Assembly (NCBI RefSeq): GCF_011057645.1
Contig: NZ_JAALGE010000002.1
Coordinates: 124,001-188,000 of the forward strand
Length of the DNA stretch: 64,000 nt
Source: Marisediminicola senii
Lineage (GTDB): Bacteria > Actinomycetota > Actinomycetes > Actinomycetales > Microbacteriaceae
Direction: 5' to 3'
Shown: positions 52,601 to 60,554 of the stretch, in pieces
Numbering within the stretch: the stretch's first letter is position 1
Layout of the letters: every line of letters begins with the position of its first letter
Notes under the pieces: generated by a model
Databases searched by the model: none
The model's input: the letters and a program-made list of their open reading frames with translations, nothing else
What the model was told of the DNA's origin: nothing
Translations under genes and position numbers: made by a program

Positions 52601-53672
52601 GGTCGCGGCATCCTGGGCACTGCTCGTCATCGGTTCGCGGCTCGGGCGGGGAGTGGATGCACGTGCCGCACGCCTCGGCACGCTGCGAGCACCGACGCTA
52701 CTGGTCGCGATCCTCGCGGGTGCGGCGGGCGCCGTGCTCGGCGTGCTCTGGGGAAGCGGGCACCGCGGAACCGGCCTCGATGTCGTGGTGCCGGCATCGC
52801 TTCCGCTGGTGATCGCGTGCATCGCGATCGGCGTCGCGGGAGCCGTGCCGGCGGCCGTCGCGGCTCGGCTCCTCGCGAGGGACGCCGCCGGGGCGCGGAT
52901 GTCGACCGACCAGGGGGTGTCGTCGCCGCCGAGCGCCGGCGAGTGGGTGCTCGACCGCTGGCTGTACGCGCCGGCCGCGCTCTACGTCGGGGTGGCGGCG
53001 TGGACGGCGATCGACCGGGACTGGCACACGATCTGGACGATGTGGGCGCTCATGCTCGCCTACCTCCTCGCCGTCGTGGCCATCGCGGCGAGGTCACGCA
53101 CCCGGGCGACGCACCTTCCCCCCGTGTGGTTCGTGTTCGCGCTGGCCTTCACCACCGCGATCGTGGCGTGGAGTCCCCGGGACCTGCGCGTCGAGTGGTT
53201 CTCGCTTCCCCTCGGCGTGTTCCTGCTCGCCGCCGGAGTACTCACCCTGCGGTCTCCGACAGGCGCCGGTCCGTCCGACGCCCGCGGCACCCTCGCCAGC
53301 TGGCCGGCCCGCTGGACGGGGTCGTGGGCGCTGCTCGCCCCCGGCATCATCGTGATGATGCTCGCCTCCATCCTCGCGACGTTCACCGACCCGTTGACCT
53401 GGCGGGCGATCCTCGTGATGGCCATCGCCCTGGGCGCGATCCTCGTCGGTGCGAGCCGCCGGCTCGCGGCACCGTTCATGATCGGCATCATCGTGCTGCC
53501 CATCGAGAACGTGTTCGTGTTCGCCGTGCAGATCGGCCGCGGTATCGACTCGATGCCGTGGTGGATCACCCTGGCGGTGGTCGGAGCCGTGCTGCTCATC
53601 ATCGCGGTCACCTACGAGCGACGCGATGGCGCCGGGGCCGGCATCTCGGCGCGCCTGAGGGACCTGGCCTGA
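49677..53672 (+). CDS. very large multi-pass membrane protein with N-terminal zinc ribbon (SCO7613 C-terminal-type)
   Basis: The 1331-residue protein opens with a Ser/Gly/Pro-rich stretch made from a 12-base DNA repeat. A zinc ribbon follows at about 48-66 (CPVCQNG...CAECG), then a cytoplasmic region rich in Ala. From about residue 170 to the end there are some 35-40 alternating hydrophobic segments with small loops. The family is seen in actinobacteria as a large protein of unknown function; no transporter or enzyme motif is visible. ATG at 49677 is translationally coupled to the XRE gene. Codon use looks native. Confidence 0.8.
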   Translation: MTPDAQGRSTASTPPGSSPGSSAGSSQRPIPSEPWSRVAITQLLDRDSCPVCQNGQVTGGTCAECGADLNGPVGAELWKLSRRAAMALRARQVTLDRVPVRGPARAAAAAAPGAATAVLAPGARPARSPETAASAGYVSVTAPPPPAAPPRAGDGTPTPPAPQSSATLQSVLAVAGAGLVAIAAIVFTFFNPDLTDRSSRSGIVGIVTALFLGGAWLLARRRLQFSAEAIGGLGTVFLALDVYALTAAAPVGTSPWAVAAVGTLVAGAGMTAAAAFARIRTWLWVGVLGLTAVPVMAGFAASTGLAVVVGMLGCAAVALGMADVVRGVASRFDGTLTAERHVLAIAQATAVVTAVFSLSLIGAGSNAEYWLTVSAVLAAVGVLAVASTRQLAPRAWSAVAGASAAGAAVTLALALDLDALLAPGSTAAPGSIGAVNDPGVAGGLGLQWHLALAPLAGALALVAVAALPRLPRSVDRAVLTAGAFWAAVASVLPSTVTVLLVGAATAGGAALGGAIVVMDAAGVLAAAVGIAAASTGFATLAGRTGRHGGRMARWTHPVGSLAAWLGVLAALVVACLPSLSVAGQVTVALGLAVAGGLALTRIPRVRGAAVGIRGPVIVGAHLALVLGGLLSWNVGTVTVPAGAAIVLAIGVLSTAMPPGSRAIYVGGGYAYALVVVAAALGQVGVGTIAMLCLTTSIGLVGAIVATFVRSIRPAYWYAILVVASVPFVLGVVQVVFERSGWTAMSTGIMFLFAATLLVSRRPGLGMPLRTLAAGLLVPSLAVAVVCLGAEVLVGSASPVTLPVIAAIVAVVLPTTGLVRSTLTTRGLAEPDARAARIAIEASALLTGCIAVGLALGRVAAGLPTTFLVLVILGVGSALASTVAGRRYGWWVAAACATGALWCLLAMAGIGVLTVEPYLLPPTLGAAVVGMAVTVRGGRGRALYAVGLTLAVTPTLVVLAAGAAQPASTIARGYALVAASWALLVIGSRLGRGVDARAARLGTLRAPTLLVAILAGAAGAVLGVLWGSGHRGTGLDVVVPASLPLVIACIAIGVAGAVPAAVAARLLARDAAGARMSTDQGVSSPPSAGEWVLDRWLYAPAALYVGVAAWTAIDRDWHTIWTMWALMLAYLLAVVAIAARSRTRATHLPPVWFVFALAFTTAIVAWSPRDLRVEWFSLPLGVFLLAAGVLTLRSPTGAGPSDARGTLASWPARWTGSWALLAPGIIVMMLASILATFTDPLTWRAILVMAIALGAILVGASRRLAAPFMIGIIVLPIENVFVFAVQIGRGIDSMPWWITLAVVGAVLLIIAVTYERRDGAGAGISARLRDLA

Positions 53673-53716
53673 CGCGCGGCGGGCGCCGCGGCATCCACCC
53701 GCCCGTTCCGCCGCTG

Positions 53717-54556
53717 CTACGCGAGCTCTCCCAGCTGAGGGGCGGCGCCGACGACCGACCCGGTGTGGTGCCGACCGATCGGCAGCATCAGCGGCTTGCC
53801 GGAGGTCGGGTCGGTGATGACGCGGCTGTCGATGCCGAACACGCTGAGCACGCATTCCTCGGTGAGGATGTCGGCGGGGGCTCCCGCGGCGTGCACGCGC
53901 CCTCCCGACAGCGCGACGAGGTGGTCGGAGTAGCGGGCCGCGAGGTTGAGGTCGTGCAGCACCATCACGATGGTGGTGCCGCGGGTGCGGTTGAGGTCGG
54001 TGAGCAGGTCGAGCACCTCGATCTGGTGGCTCACGTCGAGAAACGTGGTGGGTTCGTCGAGCAGGAGCACGTCAGTCTGCTGGGCGAGTGCCATGGCGAT
54101 CCAGACACGCTGGCGCTGCCCGCCCGAGAGTTCGTCGACCGCGCGATCGGCGAGCTGCGTCGTCTGCGTGGCATCCAATGCCTCGGCTACCGCCTCGTCG
54201 TCGGCCCTGCTCCAGCGCGACAGCATGCCCTGGTGCGGCTGGCGGCCCCGCCCGACGAGGTCCGCGACCGTGATGCCCTCGGGGGCGACGGGCGATTGCG
54301 GAAGCAGCCCGAGGGTGCGTGCGAGCTCCTTGGCGGGGATGCGGTGCACGAGCTTGCCGTCGAGCAGCACAATGCCGTCGCGGGGCACGAGCAGGCGCGA
54401 CATCGACCGCAGCAGCGTCGACTTGCCGCAGGCGTTCGGGCCGACGATCGCGGTCACCCGCCCGGGCGGCACGGCGAGGTCGAGCCCGTCGATGACGGTG
54501 CGGTCGCCGTAGCCGAGCGACAGGCCCTCGGCGACGAGGTGATGGGCAGCGGTCAC
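53717..54556 (-). CDS. siderophore ABC transporter ATP-binding protein (FepC-type)
   Basis: The 279-residue ATPase has Walker A GPNACGKST near 39-47, signature LSGGQRQRV near 142 and Walker B VLLLDEPTTFLD near 162, a normal FepC/FhuC set. It energises the two FecCD permeases. The GTG at 54556 overlaps the permease stop (GTGA). It is the last gene of the iron-boxed operon. A ferric-siderophore substrate is inferred. Confidence 0.92.
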   Translation of the reverse strand: MTAAHHLVAEGLSLGYGDRTVIDGLDLAVPPGRVTAIVGPNACGKSTLLRSMSRLLVPRDGIVLLDGKLVHRIPAKELARTLGLLPQSPVAPEGITVADLVGRGRQPHQGMLSRWSRADDEAVAEALDATQTTQLADRAVDELSGGQRQRVWIAMALAQQTDVLLLDEPTTFLDVSHQIEVLDLLTDLNRTRGTTIVMVLHDLNLAARYSDHLVALSGGRVHAAGAPADILTEECVLSVFGIDSRVITDPTSGKPLMLPIGRHHTGSVVGAAPQLGELA

Positions 54557-55677
54557 AGGGAGCCTCCCGCGCGGTTGGTTCGAACGATGAGGAAGATCAG
54601 GTACGGCGCCCCGAGCACGCCGGTCACGACGCCCACGGGGAATCGGGTGCCGAACGCGTACTGGCCGGCCAGGTCGGCGACGAGCACGAGGAGCGCACCG
54701 ACGAGTGCCGACGGTATCAGGGGCGACCCGTTCGCGCCCAGGATGCGGGCGGCGATCGGCCCGGACAGGAACGCCACGAAGGCGATCGGCCCGGATGCCG
54801 CCGTCGCGAAGGCGATCAGCCCGACTGCGGCCACCATCACGAGAAACCGGGTGCGCTCGACCCGGACGCCGAGCGCGGATGCGGTGTCGTCGCCGAGCTG
54901 CAGCGCCGAGAGATCCCTCGACCGCCCGAGCAGCAGCGGGCCGAGTATCGCGAGTGCGACGAGCGCGGGCACCACCTGCGCCCAGGTGGTGCCGTTGAGG
55001 CTGCCGGTGAGCCAGCGCAGCGCCTCCTGCAGGTCCCACTGTCCAGCGCCGGAGAGGATGTAGTTGATGATGCTCTCGAGCATCGCGGCGATGCCGATGC
55101 CGATCAGGATCAGCCGGGTGCCCGCCGCCCCGCCCTTGTAGGCGAGGCCGTAGACGATCAGCGCGACACCGAGCCCACTGACGATCGCGAACAGCGAGAC
55201 CGCCGCGCCACCCAGCGACAGGGTAACGATGGCGAATGCCGCGGCCGCGCTCGCTCCCGCACTGATGCCGATGATGTCGGGGCTCGCCAGCGGGTTGCGC
55301 AGCATGGTCTGGAACGTCACGCCGGCGAGCCCGAAGCTCAACCCGGCGACGATGGCGAGCACCGCGCGCGGCAGGCGCAGGCGCCCGACCGTGAACGTGG
55401 CGCCCGCGACATCCTGCCCCAGGATCACCCCGACCACCTCGGCCGGCGAGTAGAAGGTCTGCCCGACCATCAGGCTCACCGCGAACACGACGACGATGAG
55501 CGCCGACAGGATCGCGATGACCACGCGTCGACGACCCTGCCGGCGGGATCGCGCACCGGCGACCAGGTCGGCAGTGCGCACCGGGCTGCGGGGTTCTGCG
55601 TCGATCAACGTCGAACCGGCCGCGACCGGGGTGATGGATGCCGCTGCCGCGGCGCTCCTCGCTCTCACCCGAATCAC
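54553..55677 (-). CDS. FecCD-family siderophore permease
   Basis: The 374-residue permease has about nine to ten helices and the BtuC/FecCD pattern, with GLAGVTFQTMLRNPLASPDIIGISAGASAAA near 115-145 and GPIAFVAFLSGPIAARI near 300. The N-terminal 60 residues are Arg/Ala-rich and cytoplasmic, longer than usual. GTG at 55677 overlaps the previous stop. It forms a heterodimer with the other FecCD subunit. Confidence 0.92.
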   Translation of the reverse strand: MIRVRARSAAAAASITPVAAGSTLIDAEPRSPVRTADLVAGARSRRQGRRRVVIAILSALIVVVFAVSLMVGQTFYSPAEVVGVILGQDVAGATFTVGRLRLPRAVLAIVAGLSFGLAGVTFQTMLRNPLASPDIIGISAGASAAAAFAIVTLSLGGAAVSLFAIVSGLGVALIVYGLAYKGGAAGTRLILIGIGIAAMLESIINYILSGAGQWDLQEALRWLTGSLNGTTWAQVVPALVALAILGPLLLGRSRDLSALQLGDDTASALGVRVERTRFLVMVAAVGLIAFATAASGPIAFVAFLSGPIAARILGANGSPLIPSALVGALLVLVADLAGQYAFGTRFPVGVVTGVLGAPYLIFLIVRTNRAGGSL

Positions 55678-56717
55678 AGCGCGCGCACCTTCTGGCGGCG
55701 CACGATCGCGATGAACACGGGCGCGCCGATCAGTGCCGTAATGATGCCGACGTCGATCTCGCTGGGGCGCGCGACGATGCGGCCGAGCACGTCGGCCACG
55801 ACGAGCAGGCAGGCACCGGCAACAGCCGAGAACGGCAGCAGCCAGCGCTGGTCCACTCCGACCAGCAGCCGGCAGAAGTGCGGAACGACGAGCCCGACGA
55901 AGGCGATCGGCCCGGCGACCGCGGTCGCCGCCCCGCACAGCAGCACCGCGCCGAGGGCGGCGATGGCCCGCACGACCGCGACGCGCTCCCCCAGGCCCGC
56001 GGCGATATCGTCGCCGAGGGCGAGCGAGTTGAGGCTGCGGGCGGAGAGCAGGCAGACGGCGAACCCGACGACGATGAACGGCGCGACCTGGCGGATGCTG
56101 TCGAACGATGCCCCGCCGACGCCGCCGATCTGCCACGACCGGATGATGCCGGAGATGTCGCCACGCGGCAGCGCGACGGCGGTGATGAACGACGCGAGGG
56201 CGGCCGAGGTCGCCGCGCCAGCGAGTGCGAGCTTGAGGGGGGTCGCGCCGCCGCGGCCGAGCGAGCCGACGGAATAGACGAAGACCGCCGCGACGGCGGC
56301 GCCGACGATGGCGGTCCAGATGTAGCCAGTCGCCGACGCGAGGCCGAACCACGCGATGCCGATCACGACGGCGAGGGAGGCTCCCGCATTGACGCCAAGG
56401 ATTCCGGGGTCGGCGAGCGGATTGCGGGTGACGCCCTGCATCACGGCGCCGGCAAGGCCGAGGGCCGCACCGACGATGACGGCGAGCACCGTGCGGGGCA
56501 CCCGCTTGACGACGGACGCCTCGCCGAGGGTGTCGACCGACCCGCCGAGGCCCGCGACGATGTCGGCCAGGGTGACGTCGCGTGAGCCGATCGCGAGCGA
56601 CAGTAGGGACAGCGCCACGAGCAGGGCGAGCACGGCGACCAGCCAGCCCAGGCGCACGCGATTCGGGCGCCGCACGATGGCGACGCCCGAATCGGGTGCG
56701 GGGGCGGTGCGGGTCAC
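55674..56717 (-). CDS. FecCD-family siderophore permease
   Basis: The 347-residue permease has the same layout: GLAGAVMQGVTRNPLADPGILGVNAGASLAV near 95-125 and GPIAFVGLVVPHFCRLL near 280, with about ten helices. The paired permeases arise by duplication. GTG at 56717 overlaps the binding-protein stop by four bases, so translation of all four genes is coupled. Confidence 0.92.
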   Translation of the reverse strand: MTRTAPAPDSGVAIVRRPNRVRLGWLVAVLALLVALSLLSLAIGSRDVTLADIVAGLGGSVDTLGEASVVKRVPRTVLAVIVGAALGLAGAVMQGVTRNPLADPGILGVNAGASLAVVIGIAWFGLASATGYIWTAIVGAAVAAVFVYSVGSLGRGGATPLKLALAGAATSAALASFITAVALPRGDISGIIRSWQIGGVGGASFDSIRQVAPFIVVGFAVCLLSARSLNSLALGDDIAAGLGERVAVVRAIAALGAVLLCGAATAVAGPIAFVGLVVPHFCRLLVGVDQRWLLPFSAVAGACLLVVADVLGRIVARPSEIDVGIITALIGAPVFIAIVRRQKVRAL

Positions 56718-57751
56718 TGCGCCGTGTCAGCCGCCTCGGCGAGGAGGGCGAGATAGTCGTCGAGCACCCACGAGATGGCCAACGGGGTCGGGTTTGCGGC
56801 GGTGCCGAGCGGGCCGGAGCCGTCGAGCGCGACGATCGCACCGTTGGCGACGGCGGGCATCTGCGACAGCAGGGGGTCGCCCTCGAGGGTGGAGATCAGC
56901 TCGTCGTCGCCGTAGGTCACGATGATGTCGACGTCGGAGAACACGTCGACCTGCTCGGCGCTGACGGTGCCCGAGAACTGGTCATTGTCGGCGGAGGCCT
57001 CCTCGACGCTCGACGGCGTCGAGAGCCCGAGGTCCTCGAAGAACGCGGACCGCGTGTCATGCGACGTGTAGAAGCTGACCTCGCTCAGGTCGGTGGGGTC
57101 GACGTGGGTGAGGAACATCGTCGACTTGCCCTCGAGCTGCGGGTACTCGGCCGCAGCGGTGCTGATCTCGCCCTCGATGTCGGCGACGAGCTGCTCGCCC
57201 TCCTCTGCCATGCCCATTCCCGCGGCGTTAACTGTGATCACGTCGCGCCACGAGGTCGCCCAGGGCGCCTCGGGGTAGGCCACGACCGGGGCGATCTCGC
57301 TGAGCGTGTCGTAGTCCTCCTGGGTCAGGCCGGAGTACGCCGCGAGGATCACGTCGGGATCGGTGTCGGCGACGGCTTCGAAGTCGATGCCGTCGGTCTC
57401 GTCGAAGAGCACCGGGGTCTCGCCACCGAGCTCGTCGAGCTTCTCCGACACCCACGGCAGCAGGCCGTCGCCGTCGTCGTCGCCGAAGTTGGCCATCGCC
57501 ATGCCGACGGGCACGACACCCAGGGCCAGTGGCACCTCGTGGTTGGCCCAGTTGACCGTCGCGACGCGCTCCGGCTTCTCCTCGATGGTCGCAGTGCCGA
57601 GTGCGCTCTCCACGGTGATAGGGAAGCCCTCGGCTGCGGCGGCCGGCGCCGCGCCGTCGGTGCTGTCGTCGGCGGTTCCCCCGCACGCGGTCAGGCCCAC
57701 GGCAGCGATGGTCGCCATCGCGGCGGTCAGCAGAAAACGGTTCGCACGCAT
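56714..57751 (-). CDS. siderophore-binding lipoprotein (FepB/CeuE-type)
   Basis: The 345-residue class III solute-binding protein has a signal ending in LTACGG (lipobox Cys near 23) and a Fe3+-siderophore two-lobed domain. The ERVATVNWANHEVPLALG segment near 60-80 is typical of the FepB/FhuD group. The ATG at 57751 has GGAG seven bases upstream. The IdeR box lies about 90 bases upstream, so expression should rise in iron starvation. Confidence 0.9.
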   Translation of the reverse strand: MRANRFLLTAAMATIAAVGLTACGGTADDSTDGAAPAAAAEGFPITVESALGTATIEEKPERVATVNWANHEVPLALGVVPVGMAMANFGDDDGDGLLPWVSEKLDELGGETPVLFDETDGIDFEAVADTDPDVILAAYSGLTQEDYDTLSEIAPVVAYPEAPWATSWRDVITVNAAGMGMAEEGEQLVADIEGEISTAAAEYPQLEGKSTMFLTHVDPTDLSEVSFYTSHDTRSAFFEDLGLSTPSSVEEASADNDQFSGTVSAEQVDVFSDVDIIVTYGDDELISTLEGDPLLSQMPAVANGAIVALDGSGPLGTAANPTPLAISWVLDDYLALLAEAADTAQ

Positions 57752-57841
57752 GCGGAACTCCACTCTTGTCACTCGAGAAAAGGCGCCACGCATCGGCGCC
57801 GGATGGGCGTTCGATGGTCCCGGCCCGCCCCGTTGGGCCGG

Positions 57842-57860
57842 TTAGGTAAGGCTTACCTTC
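57842..57860 (-). promoter_or_regulatory. IdeR/DtxR-type iron box of the siderophore operon
   Basis: TTAGGTAAGGCTTACCTTC is a 19-base palindrome matching the iron-box consensus at most positions (GGTAAGGCTTACC core). It is about 90 bases from the binding-protein start. Confidence 0.82.
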
Positions 57861-57910
57861 ATAAGGTAGGGCATGAACCGCGGGGGCGCAATTCGGTGCT
57901 CACACGACGA

Positions 57911-57938
57911 AGCCCGCCCCGCGTGCGCGGGGCGGGCT
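57911..57938 (-). terminator. terminator of the PucR-like gene
   Basis: AGCCCGCCCCGC pairs perfectly with GCGGGGCGGGCT around GTGC, 27 bases past the stop. It insulates the regulator from the iron-boxed operon that follows. Confidence 0.82.
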
Positions 57939-57964
57939 GTACGTCAGCTGGTCGAACGGGGCCG

Positions 57965-59086
57965 CTACTTGGCCACGCGTCCGCTCGACTCCCAGAGCCG
58001 CACCAGCTTGAGGGCGAGGTGCAGCGTGCTGCGCTTCATGCCGTCGGCCATGGCCTCACGCACGACGGTCGGCATCTTCTCGAGCCGGTAGTAGAGCGTG
58101 GTGCGGTGTACGAACAGCTGCTCGCAGGCAGCCGTCACCTGGCCGCCGACATCGAGGAGGGTCTCGATGGTGTGGCGCTGCATCTCGTTACCCTTGGCGG
58201 TGAGCACGACCGCGGCCGGGGAGATCACCTCGAGCCAGGCCGGGTCCCATTTGACGGCGCTGAGCAGCGCCCACCCGCCGAGATCCTTGATGTCGACCGC
58301 GGGCCCGAACTCCGACATGCTCGCCGACAGTTCTGCGGCCGTCGCCGCTTGGTCCGCGGCCTCGAGGAGGTCTTCGGCGGCCCGCCGGGGCGAGGCGGTG
58401 CCGATGCCGAGGATGCGCACGCCCCTACGATGCCCCTCGTCGATGATGGTCTGGTCGGTTTCCTGGCTGAGGCGCGGCCCGACGGCGAAGAGGTATCCGG
58501 GGCGATCGGCCACGAGCCAGAGCGGTGAGGGGCGCAGTCCGGCGAGGTAGCGGCCGAACGCCATGGAGCCCACTGCGTTGAGGGGTTCGTCGACCATGAT
58601 GGCGCGCACCACGGTGTCCTGCCCTCGCTGCAGCCACTGGCGGTTGACTGCGGCGGCGTACGCACCGCGCCGTTCGTGGGTCTTCTCCGAGAGCAGCATG
58701 CCCATGATCGCGTGCCGCGACGACCGGAGGGTGGTCAATTCGCCGTCGATGATGCCCGCGGCGAGCACCACTGCCGAATCGACGGCCTCGCGTTCGGCGC
58801 GACCTAGGGCGGGCTGGGTCTCGGAGCCAGCGACCCAGAGGTGACCGACCAGCGACTCGCTGCTGTGGATCTCAACCGTGAGGTGAGGGGAACCCAAGGC
58901 CGGGATGCCCGCTGCGGGGCCGGCGACGGCTCGGAGGTGTGCGCCCTTGCGCTCACTGGTGACGTGCACGCTGCGGTCCAGCGTCGTGATGCTGACGGCG
59001 CGATGCACCGCCTCGGACAGTTGCTCTACGACGTCCTGGAGACTGAGACTTGCTCTTTCGCTTGCGACACGATCGGTGTTGCTCAT
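57965..59086 (-). CDS. PucR-type helix-turn-helix regulator
   Basis: The 373-residue protein has a C-terminal HTH_30 domain (about 315-370: TIETLLDVGGQVTAACEQLFVHRTTLYYRLEK), the PucR/CdaR pattern, and an N-terminal domain of about 290 residues that resembles PucR-like GAF or GGDEF-like sensor parts. The target genes are unknown. It starts with an AGGAG site ten bases before the ATG. Upstream, 59087-59459 holds no gene; I see only a pair of TTGTGCG direct repeats (59281 and 59296) and the promoter of this gene. Confidence 0.85.
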   Translation of the reverse strand: MSNTDRVASERASLSLQDVVEQLSEAVHRAVSITTLDRSVHVTSERKGAHLRAVAGPAAGIPALGSPHLTVEIHSSESLVGHLWVAGSETQPALGRAEREAVDSAVVLAAGIIDGELTTLRSSRHAIMGMLLSEKTHERRGAYAAAVNRQWLQRGQDTVVRAIMVDEPLNAVGSMAFGRYLAGLRPSPLWLVADRPGYLFAVGPRLSQETDQTIIDEGHRRGVRILGIGTASPRRAAEDLLEAADQAATAAELSASMSEFGPAVDIKDLGGWALLSAVKWDPAWLEVISPAAVVLTAKGNEMQRHTIETLLDVGGQVTAACEQLFVHRTTLYYRLEKMPTVVREAMADGMKRSTLHLALKLVRLWESSGRVAK

Positions 59087-59459
59087 GGTGCGGCACTCCT
59101 AGCCGGGGTCTGGGGCGGCGACGACCTGGGACACAGGCGCCGATCGCACGGGTGCGTGCTGAACGACCGATGGGGGCGGGAGGGGTCGCGTGTCCATTGC
59201 ACCGCCGCCACGTGCTGGGCGCCACGCAGAAAGCACGCAGTTCCCGTAGCATTTCGCCACATAAACGCAACAGTCTCGTATTGTGCGGGTCACAGTTGTG
59301 CGAATCGGCGGTCACGATGCAGTAACGGCGCGGTGGCGGAGGCGGAGGCGACGGATCCACCGCCCTTGGCGGGTCGCCATACGGCGGAGCACAGCGGAGA
59401 TCAGCGAGCTCAGGCGTACGAGAGGGCCCCGAGTCGGGGCGCCGAGACGGAGTGCCGGG

Positions 59460-59888
59460 CTACTCCCCCGATGCTGGATCGTCGGCGCGGGACCAGGCGA
59501 TCGAGATGAGCTGGCGGAGCACGTCGAGGTCGATGTCGTCGAGCTTTCTGACGTAGATGCACCCGGCGCCTTCGGTGTACGTGCCCAGTGAAGGAAGCAG
59601 GGCGGCGCCGGCGGGCAGGTCCTTCAGACCGTACAGCGAGAGCTGCGCCTTGCGGGGCGAGAACCCGGTTTTCGGCCAGGTGCCGCTGGTGCGGGGGTTG
59701 GCCGGTGACACGTACTGGTACGAGCCGTAGCCGACGAGCGATGGTCCCCACAGCGCGGGATCGGTGCCGGTGACCTCGCGAAAGATCTGCGCGAGGCGGA
59801 GGCCGTCGTCGCGGCGCCGGGCTGGCGTCGCCGCATCGAGAAAGTCGGCGACGCTGGCATCCGTGGGGAGGGTCTTCTGCTCGGCCAT
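59460..59888 (-). CDS. DUF1801 domain protein (YdhG-like)
   Basis: The 142-residue protein matches DUF1801: MAEQKTLPTDASVADFLDA, ALWGPSLVGYGSYQY near 47-61 and FSPRKAQLSLY near 78, followed by the GAGCIYVRKLDDIDLDVLRQL helix. The family has an unknown function with a YdhG/YjbR-like fold. A start at 59900 would add four residues. Directly upstream, in the other orientation, lies a DUF1905-like remnant. Confidence 0.85.
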   Translation of the reverse strand: MAEQKTLPTDASVADFLDAATPARRRDDGLRLAQIFREVTGTDPALWGPSLVGYGSYQYVSPANPRTSGTWPKTGFSPRKAQLSLYGLKDLPAGAALLPSLGTYTEGAGCIYVRKLDDIDLDVLRQLISIAWSRADDPASGE

Positions 59889-59899
59889 GATGGCTTTCA

Positions 59900-59960
59900 T
59901 TATTCAGGAACCATGGTGCGCGCGGCGCGGGATTGGTTTCACAATTCAGGAACCACGGTG
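59900..59960. repeat. direct repeat of about 18 bases
   Basis: ATTCAGGAACCATGGTG and ATTCAGGAACCACGGTG occur about 41 bases apart. They flank the start of the DUF1905-like remnant and suggest a local duplication or a recombination scar. Confidence 0.55.
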
Positions 59961-59982
59961 CTCACCGGCCACTTATGCGCAC

Positions 59983-60090
59983 ATGCCTACCGGTACCGGC
60001 GGCCATATGGTCTCCCTGAGCGCCACGGTGCGCAAGTCGCTCGGCAAGCAGATCGGCGATGTCGTGCAGGTGGTGGTGACGCCCCGCTGA
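59983..60090 (+). pseudogene. C-terminal remnant of a DUF1905-like protein
   Basis: Only 35 residues remain. The end, GGHMVSLSATVRKSLGKQIGDVVQVVVTPR, carries the VRKxxGxxxGDxVxVxxxPR pattern of DUF1905. The usual N-terminal 60 residues are not in frame and no promoter is evident. DUF1905 and DUF1801 domains often occur together, which supports a decayed two-gene unit. Identity is moderate at best. Confidence 0.4.
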
Positions 60091-60184
60091 CTTCGCGTCA
60101 CCCCGCTCACCCCGCCGACACGATGCGTGACAGGTCGGGGGCCGAGGGGTGGATGCGTCGCTGGTCGCCGCGCGGACCCCGCAG

Positions 60185-60190
60185 TAGGCT
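60185..60190 (+). promoter_or_regulatory. -10 hexamer near DUF2200 start
   Basis: TAGGCT lies seven bases before the ATG at 60198. Confidence 0.4.
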
Positions 60191-60197
60191 CGGCGCC

Positions 60198-60542
60198 ATG
60201 AGCAGGATCTTCACGACACCGTTCGGCGCCGTCTATCCCCTTTATGTGGCGAAGATGGAACGCAAGGGCCGCACCAGGGAAGAGCTGGACGAAGCCATCG
60301 AATGGCTGACGGGGTTCGACCGTGCCGCCCTGCAGCGGCACCTGGATGACGAGACTACCTTCGAGCAGTTCTTCGCCCAGGCGACCGTGAACCCGCAGGC
60401 GTCGTCGATCACCGGGCTGATCTGCGGCATCCGGGTCGAGAACATCGAAGACCCCCTCATGCAGAAGATCCGCTACCTCGACAAGCTCGTCGACGACCTT
60501 GCCAAGGGCCGATCAATCGAGAAGGTGCTCCGCCGGGTCTGA
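60198..60542 (+). CDS. DUF2200 family protein
   Basis: The 114-residue protein matches DUF2200 along its length: the start MSRIFTTPFGAVYPLYVAKMERKGRT, EAIEWLTGF, and the ending RYLDKLVDDLAKGRSIEKVLR. This small soluble family has no known function. It is alone, with the neighbour converging. Intact and of normal length. Confidence 0.9.
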   Translation: MSRIFTTPFGAVYPLYVAKMERKGRTREELDEAIEWLTGFDRAALQRHLDDETTFEQFFAQATVNPQASSITGLICGIRVENIEDPLMQKIRYLDKLVDDLAKGRSIEKVLRRV

Positions 60543-60554
60543 GCCAACTCGGAT

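Noticed and set aside
50321-55063. 1580-codon frame across the giant membrane gene and the ATPase gene
   Set aside because: It overlaps two convincing genes in other frames and consists of Arg/Pro-rich sequence with no recognisable domain.
59087-59459. A gene in the 373-base gap upstream of the PucR-like regulator
   Set aside because: The frames there are short, lack starts with good context and show no family; only promoter-like sequence and short repeats remain.
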